A stretch of 64,000 bases of DNA from Herbiconiux daphne (GTDB lineage: Bacteria; Actinomycetota; Actinomycetes; Actinomycetales; Microbacteriaceae): positions 101,501-165,500 of the forward strand of contig NZ_JANLCJ010000007.1 of assembly GCF_024979295.1 (NCBI RefSeq), written 5' to 3'. Below the pieces are notes generated by a model. The model was not told the origin of the DNA. It did no database searches and saw only the letters and a list, made by a program, of their open reading frames with translations. This document shows positions 42,237 to 55,200 of this stretch, piece by piece. The translations under genes were made by a program, and so were the position numbers. Positions within the stretch are counted from its first letter, which is position 1. Every line of letters starts with the position of its first letter.

Positions 42237-44735
42237 CTATCCGGTCTGAACGGCGCTATCCCTCTGAACGGCGGGGCCCCGGCCCGCGACCGGGGGCGGT
42301 GGCGGGCTCACGATGCCCGGTCGCGTGATGGTGCCCGCGGCGCCGTAGGCCTTCAACCGCGACATGGTCTGCGAGAACGGCACCGGGCGGCCGTAGAAGA
42401 AGCCCTGCGCGTGGCGCACGCCGATGCCGACCAGCACGTCGACCGCATCCTGGGTCTCGATGCCCTCCACCACGGTGGAGTAGTCGAAGGCGTCGCCGAA
42501 GCCCTGCAGCGCGCGCACGACCTCGCGCTGGCGGGTGTCGTCGAGGTTGTCGACGAGCGAGCGGTCGATCTTCAGGATGTCCATCGGGATGCGCACGAGC
42601 GCGCCGACGCTCGACGCCTCGGAACCGTAGTCGTCGAGGGCGATCAGCATGCCGAGCTGCCGGAAGTGCTCTGCCTGCGCCCGGAGGTCGTCGTCGATGT
42701 CTTTCGTGGAGCGCTCATTGAGCTCGAGGCAGAGCGAGACATCCGGATACCGCGGCACGATGTCTTTCAAGAAGGCGCCGACGTGCTCGTCGCGGATCTG
42801 CTCGACCTCGAGGTTGATGGTCATCACCGAGATGCCCGGCACGACCTTGCGGAACTCGCGGGCCGACTTGAGCGACGCCTCGATGACCTGCTTGGTGAGC
42901 AGGTCCATGCGGCCGAGTCCCTTGGCCTTCTCGATCAGCGACGACGTCGAGATGCGGCCGAGCTCCGGATGCGTGTAGCGCACGAGCGACTCGAACGCCC
43001 AGATCTTGTCTTCGAGCGTGTTGACGATGGGCTGGTAGACCACGTTCAGCACGCCGTCGTCGATGGCCTTCGCCACGATCTCGTTGATGCGGCTCGACCG
43101 GTGGGGCGAGATGCCGATGCTCGACTCGAACGACGGGCCGCCCTGGCGGCGCGACTTCTTGATGGCCAGCATGCTGTGGTCGGCGTCGACCACGATCGAC
43201 TGCGGGTCGGTCTCCTGGTGACCCGAGTAGGCCAGGCCCACGCTCACCAGCGGCCGGTATTCGCGGCCGCCCAGCGTCGCGGGGGTGCCGATGTTGCCCA
43301 CGATGTGGTCGGCGACCGCCTTGCTCTCGGCCAGCGACTGCAGCTTGGTGAGGATGACCACGAACTCGTCGCCGCCGACCCGGGCGACGAAGTCGTGCGG
43401 TCGCACGCTCGCCCGCAGGCGGGTCGCCACCGTCGAGAGCACCTCGTCGCCGATGTGGTGGCCCTCGGTGTCGTTGAGGCGCTTGAACTGGTCGAGGTCG
43501 ATGAAGAGCACGGCGATGCCCGAGGCGTAGCTGCGGTCTTCGTTGAGCCGGGCGAGCGAGCGCTGGAACGCGTTGTAGTTGGGCAGGCCCGTGAGCGAGT
43601 CGCGGTCGACCCGGTCGAGCAGGGTGTCGTAGGCGCCGCGCACCCGCGCGGTCTCGGAGGCGATGTGGCCGATCGCGTCGAGAGCGAGCTCGTCGTCGGG
43701 GGTGAACGGGCCACCACCGGTCTTGCGGCTCGCCACGAGGTATTCGGTGGGTTCGACCGCGTCTTCCTGATGCTCCTGCGACACGTCGTCCTCGCCGCGA
43801 TCGATCGACTCGGGCGTGAGCTGAGGGTCGGCCGCGTTGATCGACGAGAAGCGGGCGCCGATCTCGTTGCGGCCCGGCGGCGTGCGGCGCACCTCGAAGT
43901 CGGCGGCCTCGATCGCGCGGCGCGCGAACAGCACCATCGACTCCTTGGGGTCTTGCTGCAGATCCCACGGCAGGGCGCGGGCGGCATCCACGACCCCGCT
44001 GAGCCGGCGCTCGCTGCTGCGGGTCTGGCGCCTCTTCGCGGCCCCGTAGAAGAACAGGGCCACGACGAGCAGGGGGATGGTCTGCCGCGCCAGCCGCAAC
44101 TCGTCTTCGCTGCCGTCGACGAGCCCGAGCAGACCCGACGAGACCGCGTAGATGCCGACCGCGACCACCGAGCAGATGGCGAGGATGACCAGCAGCCGCA
44201 CGGGGCTCAGGGCACTGATGCCGAACGACTGGTTGATGCTCCACTGGCCGCGTTCCCGCACGAACTCGAGCGCCAGCACCACGGCCATGTAGACCGCCAT
44301 GCTGAGCACGATGGCGAGCGGGGCGAACAGGCCGAGGTCGATGAGTGCGCGCGACACGGCCACGAAGGCCACCGCGGCGACGGCGGCGACACCGGTCCAC
44401 TGGGCGGCGACCCACGGCGCGCGCGTGATGACGGCCTTCGAGGTGAAGTAGGCCAAGACCCACATCGCGACGTCGAAGGCCGGATTGGTGCCGATCGTGG
44501 CGACCACGAGCAGCGCTCCGGTGACGCCGAGCGGCGGAAGGCCCGAGACCCGGCCGGTGGGCATCTGGTAGACGGCGGCGACGCCGACGCTGATGAGGAA
44601 CACGGCGACCGTGAGCCAGTTCGCCGGCGGATTCCCGAGGCCCATCACCACGCCCGTGACCAGGATCGCCATCGCCGCCAGCACGAGCAGGAACGAGACG
44701 AGCGTGTTCACCTTGCGTTGTTCGAGCTCTGCCAT
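42237..44735 (-). CDS. Membrane GGDEF-EAL protein (c-di-GMP turnover)
   Basis: An 832-residue protein from ATG 44735. Residues 10-270 hold about eight hydrophobic segments, then a GAF-like cytoplasmic region. The GGDEF domain is intact (RVGGDEFVVI about 451) with an inhibitory RxxD site five residues before it (RPHD). The EAL domain has FESLVRY instead of EALLR (about 581), a variant still compatible with phosphodiesterase activity, and DDYGSEASS for the DDFGTG loop. It probably makes or degrades cyclic di-GMP. It lies 31 bp ahead of the GH6 gene on the same strand, so both may share an mRNA. Confidence 0.88.
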   Translation of the reverse strand: MAELEQRKVNTLVSFLLVLAAMAILVTGVVMGLGNPPANWLTVAVFLISVGVAAVYQMPTGRVSGLPPLGVTGALLVVATIGTNPAFDVAMWVLAYFTSKAVITRAPWVAAQWTGVAAVAAVAFVAVSRALIDLGLFAPLAIVLSMAVYMAVVLALEFVRERGQWSINQSFGISALSPVRLLVILAICSVVAVGIYAVSSGLLGLVDGSEDELRLARQTIPLLVVALFFYGAAKRRQTRSSERRLSGVVDAARALPWDLQQDPKESMVLFARRAIEAADFEVRRTPPGRNEIGARFSSINAADPQLTPESIDRGEDDVSQEHQEDAVEPTEYLVASRKTGGGPFTPDDELALDAIGHIASETARVRGAYDTLLDRVDRDSLTGLPNYNAFQRSLARLNEDRSYASGIAVLFIDLDQFKRLNDTEGHHIGDEVLSTVATRLRASVRPHDFVARVGGDEFVVILTKLQSLAESKAVADHIVGNIGTPATLGGREYRPLVSVGLAYSGHQETDPQSIVVDADHSMLAIKKSRRQGGPSFESSIGISPHRSSRINEIVAKAIDDGVLNVVYQPIVNTLEDKIWAFESLVRYTHPELGRISTSSLIEKAKGLGRMDLLTKQVIEASLKSAREFRKVVPGISVMTINLEVEQIRDEHVGAFLKDIVPRYPDVSLCLELNERSTKDIDDDLRAQAEHFRQLGMLIALDDYGSEASSVGALVRIPMDILKIDRSLVDNLDDTRQREVVRALQGFGDAFDYSTVVEGIETQDAVDVLVGIGVRHAQGFFYGRPVPFSQTMSRLKAYGAAGTITRPGIVSPPPPPVAGRGPAVQRDSAVQTG

Positions 44736-44818
44736 GGCGTCCTGTCGACAATGGGGGCGGGAGCCGGTCTGACGTGCCTCCTGTGCGGTGAAGTTTATCG
44801 AGTCGCCGGGCCGAGCGG

Positions 44819-45655
44819 CTACAGGCCGAGCTCGCGGAGGGCCGCGTCCATCCTGCGAGCCATCTCGGCATAGCCCTGGTCGTCGGGGTGCAGACCATCG
44901 GCCGCCATCCACTCCGGATGCCCCCGAAGCCACTGCGAGGCATCCGGAACTCGATCGGCGCCGATCGCGGCGGCCTCGCGGTCGACCCAGTCGATGACGG
45001 TCTGCACCGAGGGCGGGCGATCGTCGGTGTACCAGAACGGCTCGACCACGATGATGCGGGCGTCGGGCAGTGCGGCGACGAGGGTGGTGAAGTCGGTGGC
45101 GATGGCGTTCTGGATGGCGTCGGCGCGCTCGGGCATCGAGAAGTTGTCGTTGAGGCCCATGGTCACGAACACGATGTCGGGGTCGCGGGCGATGATCTGG
45201 GGGATCTCGTCGCTGTCGAGGTAGTCGGGCGGGGTGCTCGCGCGGTTGTTGACGAAGCCGAGGCCGTTGACGCTGGGGTTGAACTCGGTCCAGCCGCGGT
45301 CGGCGCAGATGGTGGTCGACCAGCGCAGGGCGGGGTCGGATGCGCCGGTGCCGAGGGTGTAGGAGTCGCCGTAGAAGGCCACGAGCGGGGCATCCGGGTC
45401 GGCGGCGCGGGCCTCGGCGGCGAGGGCGGGGTCGACGGTGGGCAGCGGGGCGGCCGGGGCGGCTTGTTGCCCTTTGGAGGCCCCGGCGGGCGGGTTGGCC
45501 TGCTGCCCGGTGGAGGCGCCGGCGGTCGACCAGGCCGAGAGCCCGGTCATCGCCCCGATGAGGGCGGCCAGGCCGACGACCGCGCCGGCCAGCGACAGAG
45601 TGGTGGTGCGGGCCGTCGTGCGGGCCGTGCGGGTGGTCACGCGGGTGCCGGTCAC
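44819..45655 (-). CDS. Secreted SGNH/GDSL-family hydrolase
   Basis: A 278-residue protein with a GTG start. The N-terminal hydrophobic segment (LAGAVVGLAALIGAMTGLSA) after an Arg/Thr-rich stretch is a signal anchor, and a Gly/Gln/Ala/Pro linker with two similar TGQQ/KGQQ units follows. The hydrolase core has block I VAFYGDSYTLG (nucleophile Ser), block III VTMGLNDNFS and block V ADGLHPDDQGY (catalytic Asp-His). Such enzymes remove acyl or acetyl groups, often from polysaccharides. Its position beside the beta-glucan-like genes fits that role. Confidence 0.85.
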   Translation of the reverse strand: MTGTRVTTRTARTTARTTTLSLAGAVVGLAALIGAMTGLSAWSTAGASTGQQANPPAGASKGQQAAPAAPLPTVDPALAAEARAADPDAPLVAFYGDSYTLGTGASDPALRWSTTICADRGWTEFNPSVNGLGFVNNRASTPPDYLDSDEIPQIIARDPDIVFVTMGLNDNFSMPERADAIQNAIATDFTTLVAALPDARIIVVEPFWYTDDRPPSVQTVIDWVDREAAAIGADRVPDASQWLRGHPEWMAADGLHPDDQGYAEMARRMDAALRELGL

Positions 45656-45741
45656 GATCCGGCGATGCCGGCGACGAACGCTAGCACGCCGGCCGCGAAC
45701 AGCACCGTGACGAGGGCGATTTTCGGGGAACGCTTCAGCAC
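45652..45741 (-). CDS. Possible 29-residue membrane peptide coupled to the GDSL gene
   Basis: A short open frame (GTG start, MLKRSPKIALVTVLFAAGVL as first 20 residues, ending in AGIAGS) with a basic start and one hydrophobic helix. Its TGA overlaps the GTG of the GDSL hydrolase gene as GTGA, the same coupling seen between real genes here. No ribosome site is visible. It may be a leader peptide or small membrane protein. Uncertain. Confidence 0.35.
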   Translation of the reverse strand: MLKRSPKIALVTVLFAAGVLAFVAGIAGS

Positions 45742-45821
45742 GTCGGTTGTTCGGCGTGCCGGCCGGATCGGATTGGAACCGCCTGCGACGCCGCGGCCGG
45801 TCTACCCGTCAGACCCGAGGA

Positions 45822-48213
<2,392 letters not shown>

Positions 48214-48326
48214 GTGGGACTCCCGGGGGTTGCTCTGGGTTGCGCTCGGGCGCGCGAAAACCCGACTGCCAACTATATCGCCTGGCGCGAAACGTGGCTG
48301 TCACACGGGGTGCGTAGAGTCCGGGC

Positions 48327-48755
48327 ATGAGTGGAGAAGCACCGATCGTCAGAAAGCTCGCCGACCTGCCCGGGTTCTTGATCAGCCCGCACGACACCGT
48401 GCGCCTGGCTGCGCTGGCGGGGCCGGCGCAGGGGTCGAGCGCGAGCGTGTTCCTCGAGATCTGGCAGCCGGGAGGGGCGCAGCCGCTGAACTCGCACGCC
48501 GAGTCGGCCGAGACGTTCATCGTGCTGTCGGGGGTGGCGACCGCGCACTCCGACGAGTCGGTCGTGTCGCTCGAGGCGGGCGACGTGCTCGTGCTCCAGC
48601 CGGGGTCGGAGCACCGCATCGTGAACGCGTCGGCGACCGAGCCGCTGTGCACGATCACGATCATGGCCGACGACGGCGGCTTCGAGAAGCTCGTGACGTC
48701 GGGCACGCCGACGCCGCTGACGGCCGAGGAAGTCGCGGTGCTGGTGCGGCGCTGA
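48327..48755 (+). CDS. Cupin-domain protein
   Basis: A 142-residue single-domain cupin. Motif 1 is PLNSHAESAETFIVLSG (possible metal ligands His, Glu, and later residues) and motif 2 is LQPGSEHRIVN. No catalytic activity can be named; small cupins of this type are isomerases, dioxygenases or sensors. TAGAGT lies 6 bp before the ATG with no ribosome site, so the transcript may be leaderless. It is divergent from the ask-asd operon. Confidence 0.8.
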   Translation: MSGEAPIVRKLADLPGFLISPHDTVRLAALAGPAQGSSASVFLEIWQPGGAQPLNSHAESAETFIVLSGVATAHSDESVVSLEAGDVLVLQPGSEHRIVNASATEPLCTITIMADDGGFEKLVTSGTPTPLTAEEVAVLVRR

Positions 48756-48832
48756 GGGTGCGGTCGGGGTCGCACAGCCGATTCGCGGCATCCGTTCACA
48801 AGCCATTCACCGGCCGTGGTTAGCGTGCTCGG

Positions 48833-49036
48833 GTGAGCACCAACTGGACGAAGAAGGCCCTCAAGGCGCGGCTGCGCGCCGACATCGCATTCGACTCGGC
48901 GACGCGGCCGTTGACGGCCGATGTCGCGGGGCGGCGGCTCGAGTACCACTCCGTCGTGGCGGCGGTCGAGGCGGGGCGCATCAGCCCCGAGGCGGGCGTG
49001 GAGCGCTTCGACGAGATCGTGTCGGCGCTGGTCTGA
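48833..49036 (+). CDS. Small hypothetical protein
   Basis: A 67-residue protein with a GTG start. It begins with a Lys/Arg-rich helix (NWTKKALKARLRADIAF) and ends with an acidic helix (ISPEAGVERFDEIVSAL). No family is recognised. TAGCGT lies 6 bp before the GTG, again suggesting a leaderless transcript. A nested palindrome (49085-49150) follows its stop. Confidence 0.6.
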   Translation: MSTNWTKKALKARLRADIAFDSATRPLTADVAGRRLEYHSVVAAVEAGRISPEAGVERFDEIVSALV

Positions 49037-49084
49037 GGGTCGGCGGGTCGGGCGGCGCGCATCGGGCTGCTCGTCGGGCTGCTC

Positions 49085-49150
49085 AAAAAGCTGCAAATGA
49101 CGAGGAGTGAGGCCCTATAGGGCCTCGGTGTGCGTGATTTGCAGCTTTTT
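49085..49150. terminator. Bidirectional terminator-like nested palindrome
   Basis: AAAAAGCTGCAAAT (49085-49098) and ATTTGCAGCTTTTT (49137-49150) are perfect 14-bp arms; inside them lies the 18-bp palindrome gaggccctatagggcctc (49109-49126). The outer arms give a T-run on either strand, so it can end both converging transcripts. The inner sequence resembles the loop of the repeat at 57124-57205. Confidence 0.8.
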
Positions 49151-49161
49151 CGATCGGGGCG

Positions 49162-51123
49162 TCACTTCGCCTGGTCGTAGCTGCCGACGATGGCGACCGT
49201 GACGGGGAACTCCACCGGGGCGTCGCCGAAGATCAGGCGGCCGGCCTCGAGCGCGGCCGATCGCAGCTCCTCGGCGACCGCGTCGGCGAGGTGGGCGGGT
49301 GTATGCACCATGACCTCGTCGTGCAGGAAGAACGCGAGGTGGGGTCGCTGCTCGAGTGGCGTGCCCGGGGCCGGCGGCGTGAGGTGCCAGAGGCGGCGGC
49401 GCACGCTGCTGATCCAGCAGAGCGCCCATTCGGCGGCGGTGCCCTGCACCACGAAGTTGCGGGTGAAGCGGCCCCAGCTGCGGGCGGCGGAGCGGGCCCG
49501 GTTGCGGGCGGCATCCGTGGCACCGTCGGCGCCGGCGGCGTCTTGCACGTCGAGCCAGGCGTCGCTCGGGCGGGGTGAGGTGCGGCCGAGGCGCGTGGTG
49601 ACGACGGCGCCCGCTTCGCCCGCGCGGGCGGCGTCTTCGACGAACTTCACGGCCGCCGGGTAGGCGCGGGCGAGGCGCGGCAGCATGCGGCCGCTCTCGC
49701 CGGTGGTGCCGCCGTACATCGCGCCGAGCATGCCGACCTTGGCGTGGGCTCGGGTGTCGACGGCGCCCGAGGCGACGATGCCGTCGTAGAGATCGCGACC
49801 GCGGCCGGCGGCGGCCATGGCGCGGTCGCCGGCGAGGGCCGCCAGGATGCGCGGTTCGAGTTGGGCGGCGTCGGCGACGACGAGCTTCCAGCCCGGGTCG
49901 GCGATGACGGCGCTGCGCACCTGTTTCGGCAGCTGGAGGGCGCCGCCACCCTCCGACGCCCAGCGGCCGGTGACGACGCCGCCCGGAATGTAATTGGGGT
50001 GGAATCGGCCGTCGCGCACCCAGGTGTCGACCCAGTTCCAGCCGTTGGCGGTGAGCAGGCGCGAGAGCTTCTTGTATTCCAGCAGCGGCTCGATGACGGG
50101 GTGCACGATCGACTTGAGCTCCCAGGAGCGGGTGCTCGTGACGTCGAGGCCGGCGCGGCGCAGCGACTTGACGAGCTCGACCGGCGAGTCGGGATTGGCG
50201 AGAGGGTCGTCGAGAGCGGTGCGGATGCTCGCGAGCAGTTCTTCGAGGTGCGCGGGCCGGATGCCCGGGGCGACCGGGCGCGGGCCGAGCAGGTCGGCGA
50301 GAAGGCGGTCGTGGTGGTCGGCGTTCCAGGGGATTCCGGCGTGCTGCATCTCGACCGCCACGAGGCTGCCGGCAGATTCGGCCGCGATGAGCAGCGCGAT
50401 GCGGCTCGGGTCGGTGGCGGTGCGGATGGCCTCGCGTTGGCGTCGGAACTCGCGGAGCACCGGGTTCTCGGCGGTCGCGGGCTTGGGGGCGGGCGGGGTG
50501 GTGGGAGCCGGCGTGCCTGCGGTCGTGGTCGTCGGCGTCGGCGTCGGCGTCGAGGAAGCAGGCGTGGGTGTCGGCGTGATCGCCTTCGTAGCTGATCGGT
50601 CGTCATCGGATGCGGCGCGGCTGTCGATGCCAGTGGGCGGCGTGCCCAGAGAATCGGCTCGGTCGTCAGGGTCGAGGTCGACGTCGAGGTCGAAGAGCGT
50701 GGAGTGCTGTTGACGAGCGGACGGGGAGGGCGGGAGCGCGGGCGCGGGCACTCCGGCCTGGGCGACCGAGGTGAAGGCATTGGGCGCGGACTTGGCGAGT
50801 TCCGACGACTCGGTGAGCGTCGAGTGCCGCAGAATGGCGTGCGACAGGCGCAGGTCGACGCAGCGCTCGACGCGCACTCCGGCGGCGAGCAGGGGTGGGT
50901 ACCAGCGGGAAGTGTCGTCCCAGACCCAACGCGGGCGCTCGCTCTCCAGCGCTGCGACAGTGCGCGCGAGGTCGGCGGCGTCGACGGTGGTGATGGCGGG
51001 GTCCGCTCCCACAGGCGCCGCCGCCTCAGACACATCGGCGGGGACCGGCGCACCGGCGTCGTCGGTGCGGATGAGGTGCACACGTCCGGAGCCGGCGGCG
51101 CTGACGACGATGAACGGGCTCAT
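49162..51123 (-). CDS. PolA-like family A DNA polymerase (short actinobacterial type)
   Basis: A 653-residue protein starting MSPFIVVSAAGSGRVHLI. The first 150 residues are a degenerate 3'-5' exonuclease-like region; then a Thr/Pro-rich insert (about 180-235); then the polymerase domain. Motif A is VVADAAQLEPRILAAL (catalytic Asp kept), motif B KVGMLGAMYGGTTGESG, motif C FFLHDEVMVH. Helical thumb residues and VVTGRWASEGGGALQLPKQ are as in family A enzymes. No 5'-nuclease domain. It is not the replicative polymerase; a repair role is likely. Its start is the last of five near-identical start regions in tandem (51120-51545). Confidence 0.88.
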   Translation of the reverse strand: MSPFIVVSAAGSGRVHLIRTDDAGAPVPADVSEAAAPVGADPAITTVDAADLARTVAALESERPRWVWDDTSRWYPPLLAAGVRVERCVDLRLSHAILRHSTLTESSELAKSAPNAFTSVAQAGVPAPALPPSPSARQQHSTLFDLDVDLDPDDRADSLGTPPTGIDSRAASDDDRSATKAITPTPTPASSTPTPTPTTTTAGTPAPTTPPAPKPATAENPVLREFRRQREAIRTATDPSRIALLIAAESAGSLVAVEMQHAGIPWNADHHDRLLADLLGPRPVAPGIRPAHLEELLASIRTALDDPLANPDSPVELVKSLRRAGLDVTSTRSWELKSIVHPVIEPLLEYKKLSRLLTANGWNWVDTWVRDGRFHPNYIPGGVVTGRWASEGGGALQLPKQVRSAVIADPGWKLVVADAAQLEPRILAALAGDRAMAAAGRGRDLYDGIVASGAVDTRAHAKVGMLGAMYGGTTGESGRMLPRLARAYPAAVKFVEDAARAGEAGAVVTTRLGRTSPRPSDAWLDVQDAAGADGATDAARNRARSAARSWGRFTRNFVVQGTAAEWALCWISSVRRRLWHLTPPAPGTPLEQRPHLAFFLHDEVMVHTPAHLADAVAEELRSAALEAGRLIFGDAPVEFPVTVAIVGSYDQAK

Positions 51124-51545
51124 CGGCGGCATCCGGGGACGGGGAGGGGGGCGCCCGTGTCGTCGGCGGGCACGAGGTGCACACGGGCGGAAGCCGGGGC
51201 GGCGACGACGACGGAGGGGCTCATGGGCGGCATACGGGGACGGGGAGGGGGGCACCCGTGTCGTCGGCGGACACGAGGTGCACACGGGCGGAAGCCGGGG
51301 CGGTGGCGACGACGACGGAGGGGCTCATGGGCGGCATCCGGGGACGGGGAGGGGGGCACCCGTGTCGTCGGCGGACACGAGGTGCACACGGGCGGAAGCC
51401 GGGGCGGTGGCGACGACGACGGAGGGGCTCATGGGCGGCATCCGGGGACGGGGAGGGGGGCACCCGTGTCGTCGGCGGACACGAGGTGCACACGGGCGGA
51501 AGCCGGGGCGGTGGCGACGACGGAGGGGTTCATCGGCGACATCCG
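51120..51545 (-). repeat. Tandem array of copies of the polymerase gene's 5' end
   Basis: Four units of 101-104 bp run into the polymerase gene. ATG codons lie at 51533, 51432, 51328, 51224 and finally 51123 (the gene). Each upstream unit codes a 33-35-residue peptide starting M-S/N-P-S-V-V, with SARVHLVSADDTGAPLPVP, and ends with a TGA that overlaps the next ATG as ATGA. The peptides match the first 30 residues of the polymerase. The unit is G-rich (gggacggggaggggg) on the plus strand. The array fills most of the gap to recR. Confidence 0.9.
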
Positions 51546-51599
51546 GGGCCGGGGTGCGGGGCGAGGCGGGCGTGAGCGCGCGACCGGGCCCGGCGCACG

Positions 51600-52199
<600 letters not shown>

Positions 52200-52214
52200 G
52201 TGCGGGGCGCCTCG

Positions 52215-55200
52215 CTAGCCGTCTCGGCCCGGGAGGGGCTGCTCTTCGATGAAATTCGCGCCGAGGATCTCGCGCACGACCGCCTCGCCATAGCGCGCGC
52301 GGCCGCGGGAAGTGGCGGGTGGTGTCGAGGGCGGGGCGGATGCCGCGGCCGGTGCGCTGGGTGCATCGGCGTTTCGGGTGGGCGAGGTCTGCGTCTCGGC
52401 GTCGGGCTCGGGCCCGGATGCCGCGAAGCGCAGGGCTCCGGGGCGCGCGGCGGGATCGCCGGCGCGGGGGGCGCGGCTTGCGTCGGCCTGGGCCGGCCCG
52501 CCTGGGGCGGTGCGCTCGCGCTGGTCGGGACCGCCTGGGGCCCGCCGGCCGGCCGACGCGGACGACGACGGGTCGCCGTGCGCCATGATGTCGGCCAGCG
52601 ACGGCGGCAGATCGGGCTCGTCGCTCGGCATCGGTTCGTCGAAGGGCGGTGGCTCTTCGCTCGAGGAGGTGGGGATGGCGACGACGTCCCAGGTGGTAGT
52701 GGGCGCCGGTGGTCGCCGGCCGGCCGCGTCGGGAGCCCGCGTCGCGTCGCGCGGTGGCTGGGTTGGGCGCTGCGCCGGAGCAGATGCCTGCGCCGGCGGA
52801 CGGCCAGCGGACGGCGCCGAGACGGGGGGCGAGCTGGAGGTCTGGGCCGAACTGGGGCGCTGCGTGGGGGCCGGGTTCTGAGCGGCACCCTTCAACGAGG
52901 CGAGCTGCGCGCGCATGCGGGCCACCTCGGCGGAGTCGGTGGCGGCATCCGCGGCGGTGTCGGTGATCGGGGCTGCGGTGTTCTCGTTGAGTCCGGGAAC
53001 GGCCCAGCCTGAGGCATCGACGATGGCGCGTGGCTCGGGCGGCAGCGGCTCCTCGGGTGGGAGGTCGTTGTCATCGTCGTCGAGCTCGTCCGGGTCGTCG
53101 AGGTCGTCGCCGTCGGTGTTCACAGCGGATGGCGCGCCGGACGACGGTTGGCCCTGGGTGGCGGAGTCGGCCGGGGCCGTGTCGGGCGTGCCGGCGACGC
53201 GGGGAGGAACGGGCGACGCGGGAGTGCTGGTGGTGGATGACGCAGCGCCGCCGCGCAGTGAGGCCCCGCGTTCTGTGCGGTTCGTGGGAGGTGTCGAGTC
53301 GACATCGGGCGCCGACGCGCCAGCGGCAGGAGCGACCGCGGGCGGCGCTTCGTTCGTGGGCGAGGCGGGTGGCTGCGCGGCGGCGGGGGCGGAAGCCGGC
53401 GTGGACGCCGCCGGCGCCTCGTCGTGGGGGCGCAGGGAGGAGTCGACGCGGGCGATGTATTTCACGCGTAGACCCAGCACGTCGAGGATGGCCTGCCGCA
53501 GGAACTCGCTGACACCCTGCCCGGGAGCCGAGCGCTCCTTGAAGCTCGCGACGTCGTTCTCGCTCGGGAACGCGAGGGTGAGCACGTCGCCGTCGAGCGC
53601 CCGAACCTGTGCTGTGTAGACCACGAGCCACGCGGTCATCTTGGCCTTCTGCACGACCTCGAGAATCTCGGGCCAGGCGTCTTTCAGCTGCTGCAACGAC
53701 ACCTCGCCCGCCGCCGCGGCCACCGCGGCCGACCCGCTCTGGGGCGTGGCGGGTGACGAGGCCGTGCTTCCTGAGAACGCGCCGTCGGGCGTGGGCTCCA
53801 CGGGAACGGGTGTTCCGGATGCCGCGGCGCCCGTCTCACCCGCGCGAGACTGCTCGGCCCGGGAGGGTGCGGGTGACCCTGTGGCTGCTTCAGAACTGTC
53901 GGCCTCGCGGGGCGGCTCGACCACGGCGGCCGCGGACGAAGTCGCATCAGGTGCCAGCCGGGTCGAATCCGCGCCCGAACCGGGAGTCGTGACCGGCCAG
54001 CCGGCCTGAGCAGCAACCGGAACCGCCCCGGGAGCCGCGCCGTCGAACGCGCGCGCAGGCGCGCCAGAGGCCTCCGAACGCGCCGCCGACGCGGCCGACG
54101 ACGACAGAGACGGAGACGGAGACGAAGAAGAAGAAGAAGAAGACGCCGCCGAAGACCCACCCGAGACCCCAGCCGCACCCCCGCCGGCATCCGGAGCGTC
54201 GACCCCGATGCGCCGCTCGAGCCGCTCCACCCGCACGAGCGCCCCGCGCTGCGTGTCGTCAGACGCCGGCACCAGGGCGCGCGCGATCATCAGCTCGAGG
54301 TGCAGCCGCGGCGACGTCGCCCCGGTCATCTCGGACAACGCCGTGTTCACGATGTCGGCCACCCGCGACAGCTCGGCGTGCCCGAACAGGGCCGCCTGGC
54401 GCCGCATCGCCTCGATCTCGTCGGCCGGCACCCCGCGAAGAACGGATGACGCCGACTCGCGCGTCGCCGACACGATGATGATGTCGCGCAGCCGCTCGAG
54501 CAGGTCTTCGACGAAACGCCTCGGGTCTTGCCCTGTCTGGATGACCCGGTCGACCGCGTCGAACGCCGCCGCGCCGTCGTGCGAGCCGAGGGCGTCGATC
54601 GCCTCGGCGAGCAGCGCGCCGTGGGTGTAACCGAGCAGCGCGACCGCCCGCTCGTAGTCGACCCGGTTGTTCTCGGAGCCCGCGATGAGCTGGTCGAGCA
54701 GCGACAACGTGTCGCGCGCCGACCCGCCGCCGGCCCGCACCACGAGCGGCAGCACGCCGGGCGCCACGTCGACACCCTCGGTGTCGCAGAGGTGCTGCAC
54801 GTATTCGAGCAGCTGCGCCGGCGGGATGAGCCGGAACGGGTAGTGGTGGGTGCGCGACCGGATGGTGCCGATCACCTTGTCGGGCTCGGTCGTGGCGAAG
54901 ATGAACTTGATGTGCTCGGGCGGCTCTTCGACGATCTTGAGCAGCGCGTTGAAACCCTGCGGCGTCACCATGTGCGCCTCGTCTAGGATGAAGATCTTGA
55001 ACCGGTCGCGGGCCGGCGCGAACACCGCGCGCTCGCGCAGGTCGCGGGCGTCGTCGACGCCGTTGTGGCTCGCCGCGTCGATCTCGACCACGTCGAGCGA
55101 GCCGGGGCCGTCGCGCCCGAGCTCGACGCAGCTGGGGCAGACGCCGCACGGGGTGTCGGTGGGGCCCTCGGCGCAGTTGAGGCAGCGGGCCAGGATGCGG

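Noticed and set aside
41336..44873. Very long plus-strand open frames rich in Arg, Asp, His and Glu
   Set aside because: They lie opposite the GH6 and GGDEF-EAL genes, which have complete domains; long antisense frames are expected at this G+C.
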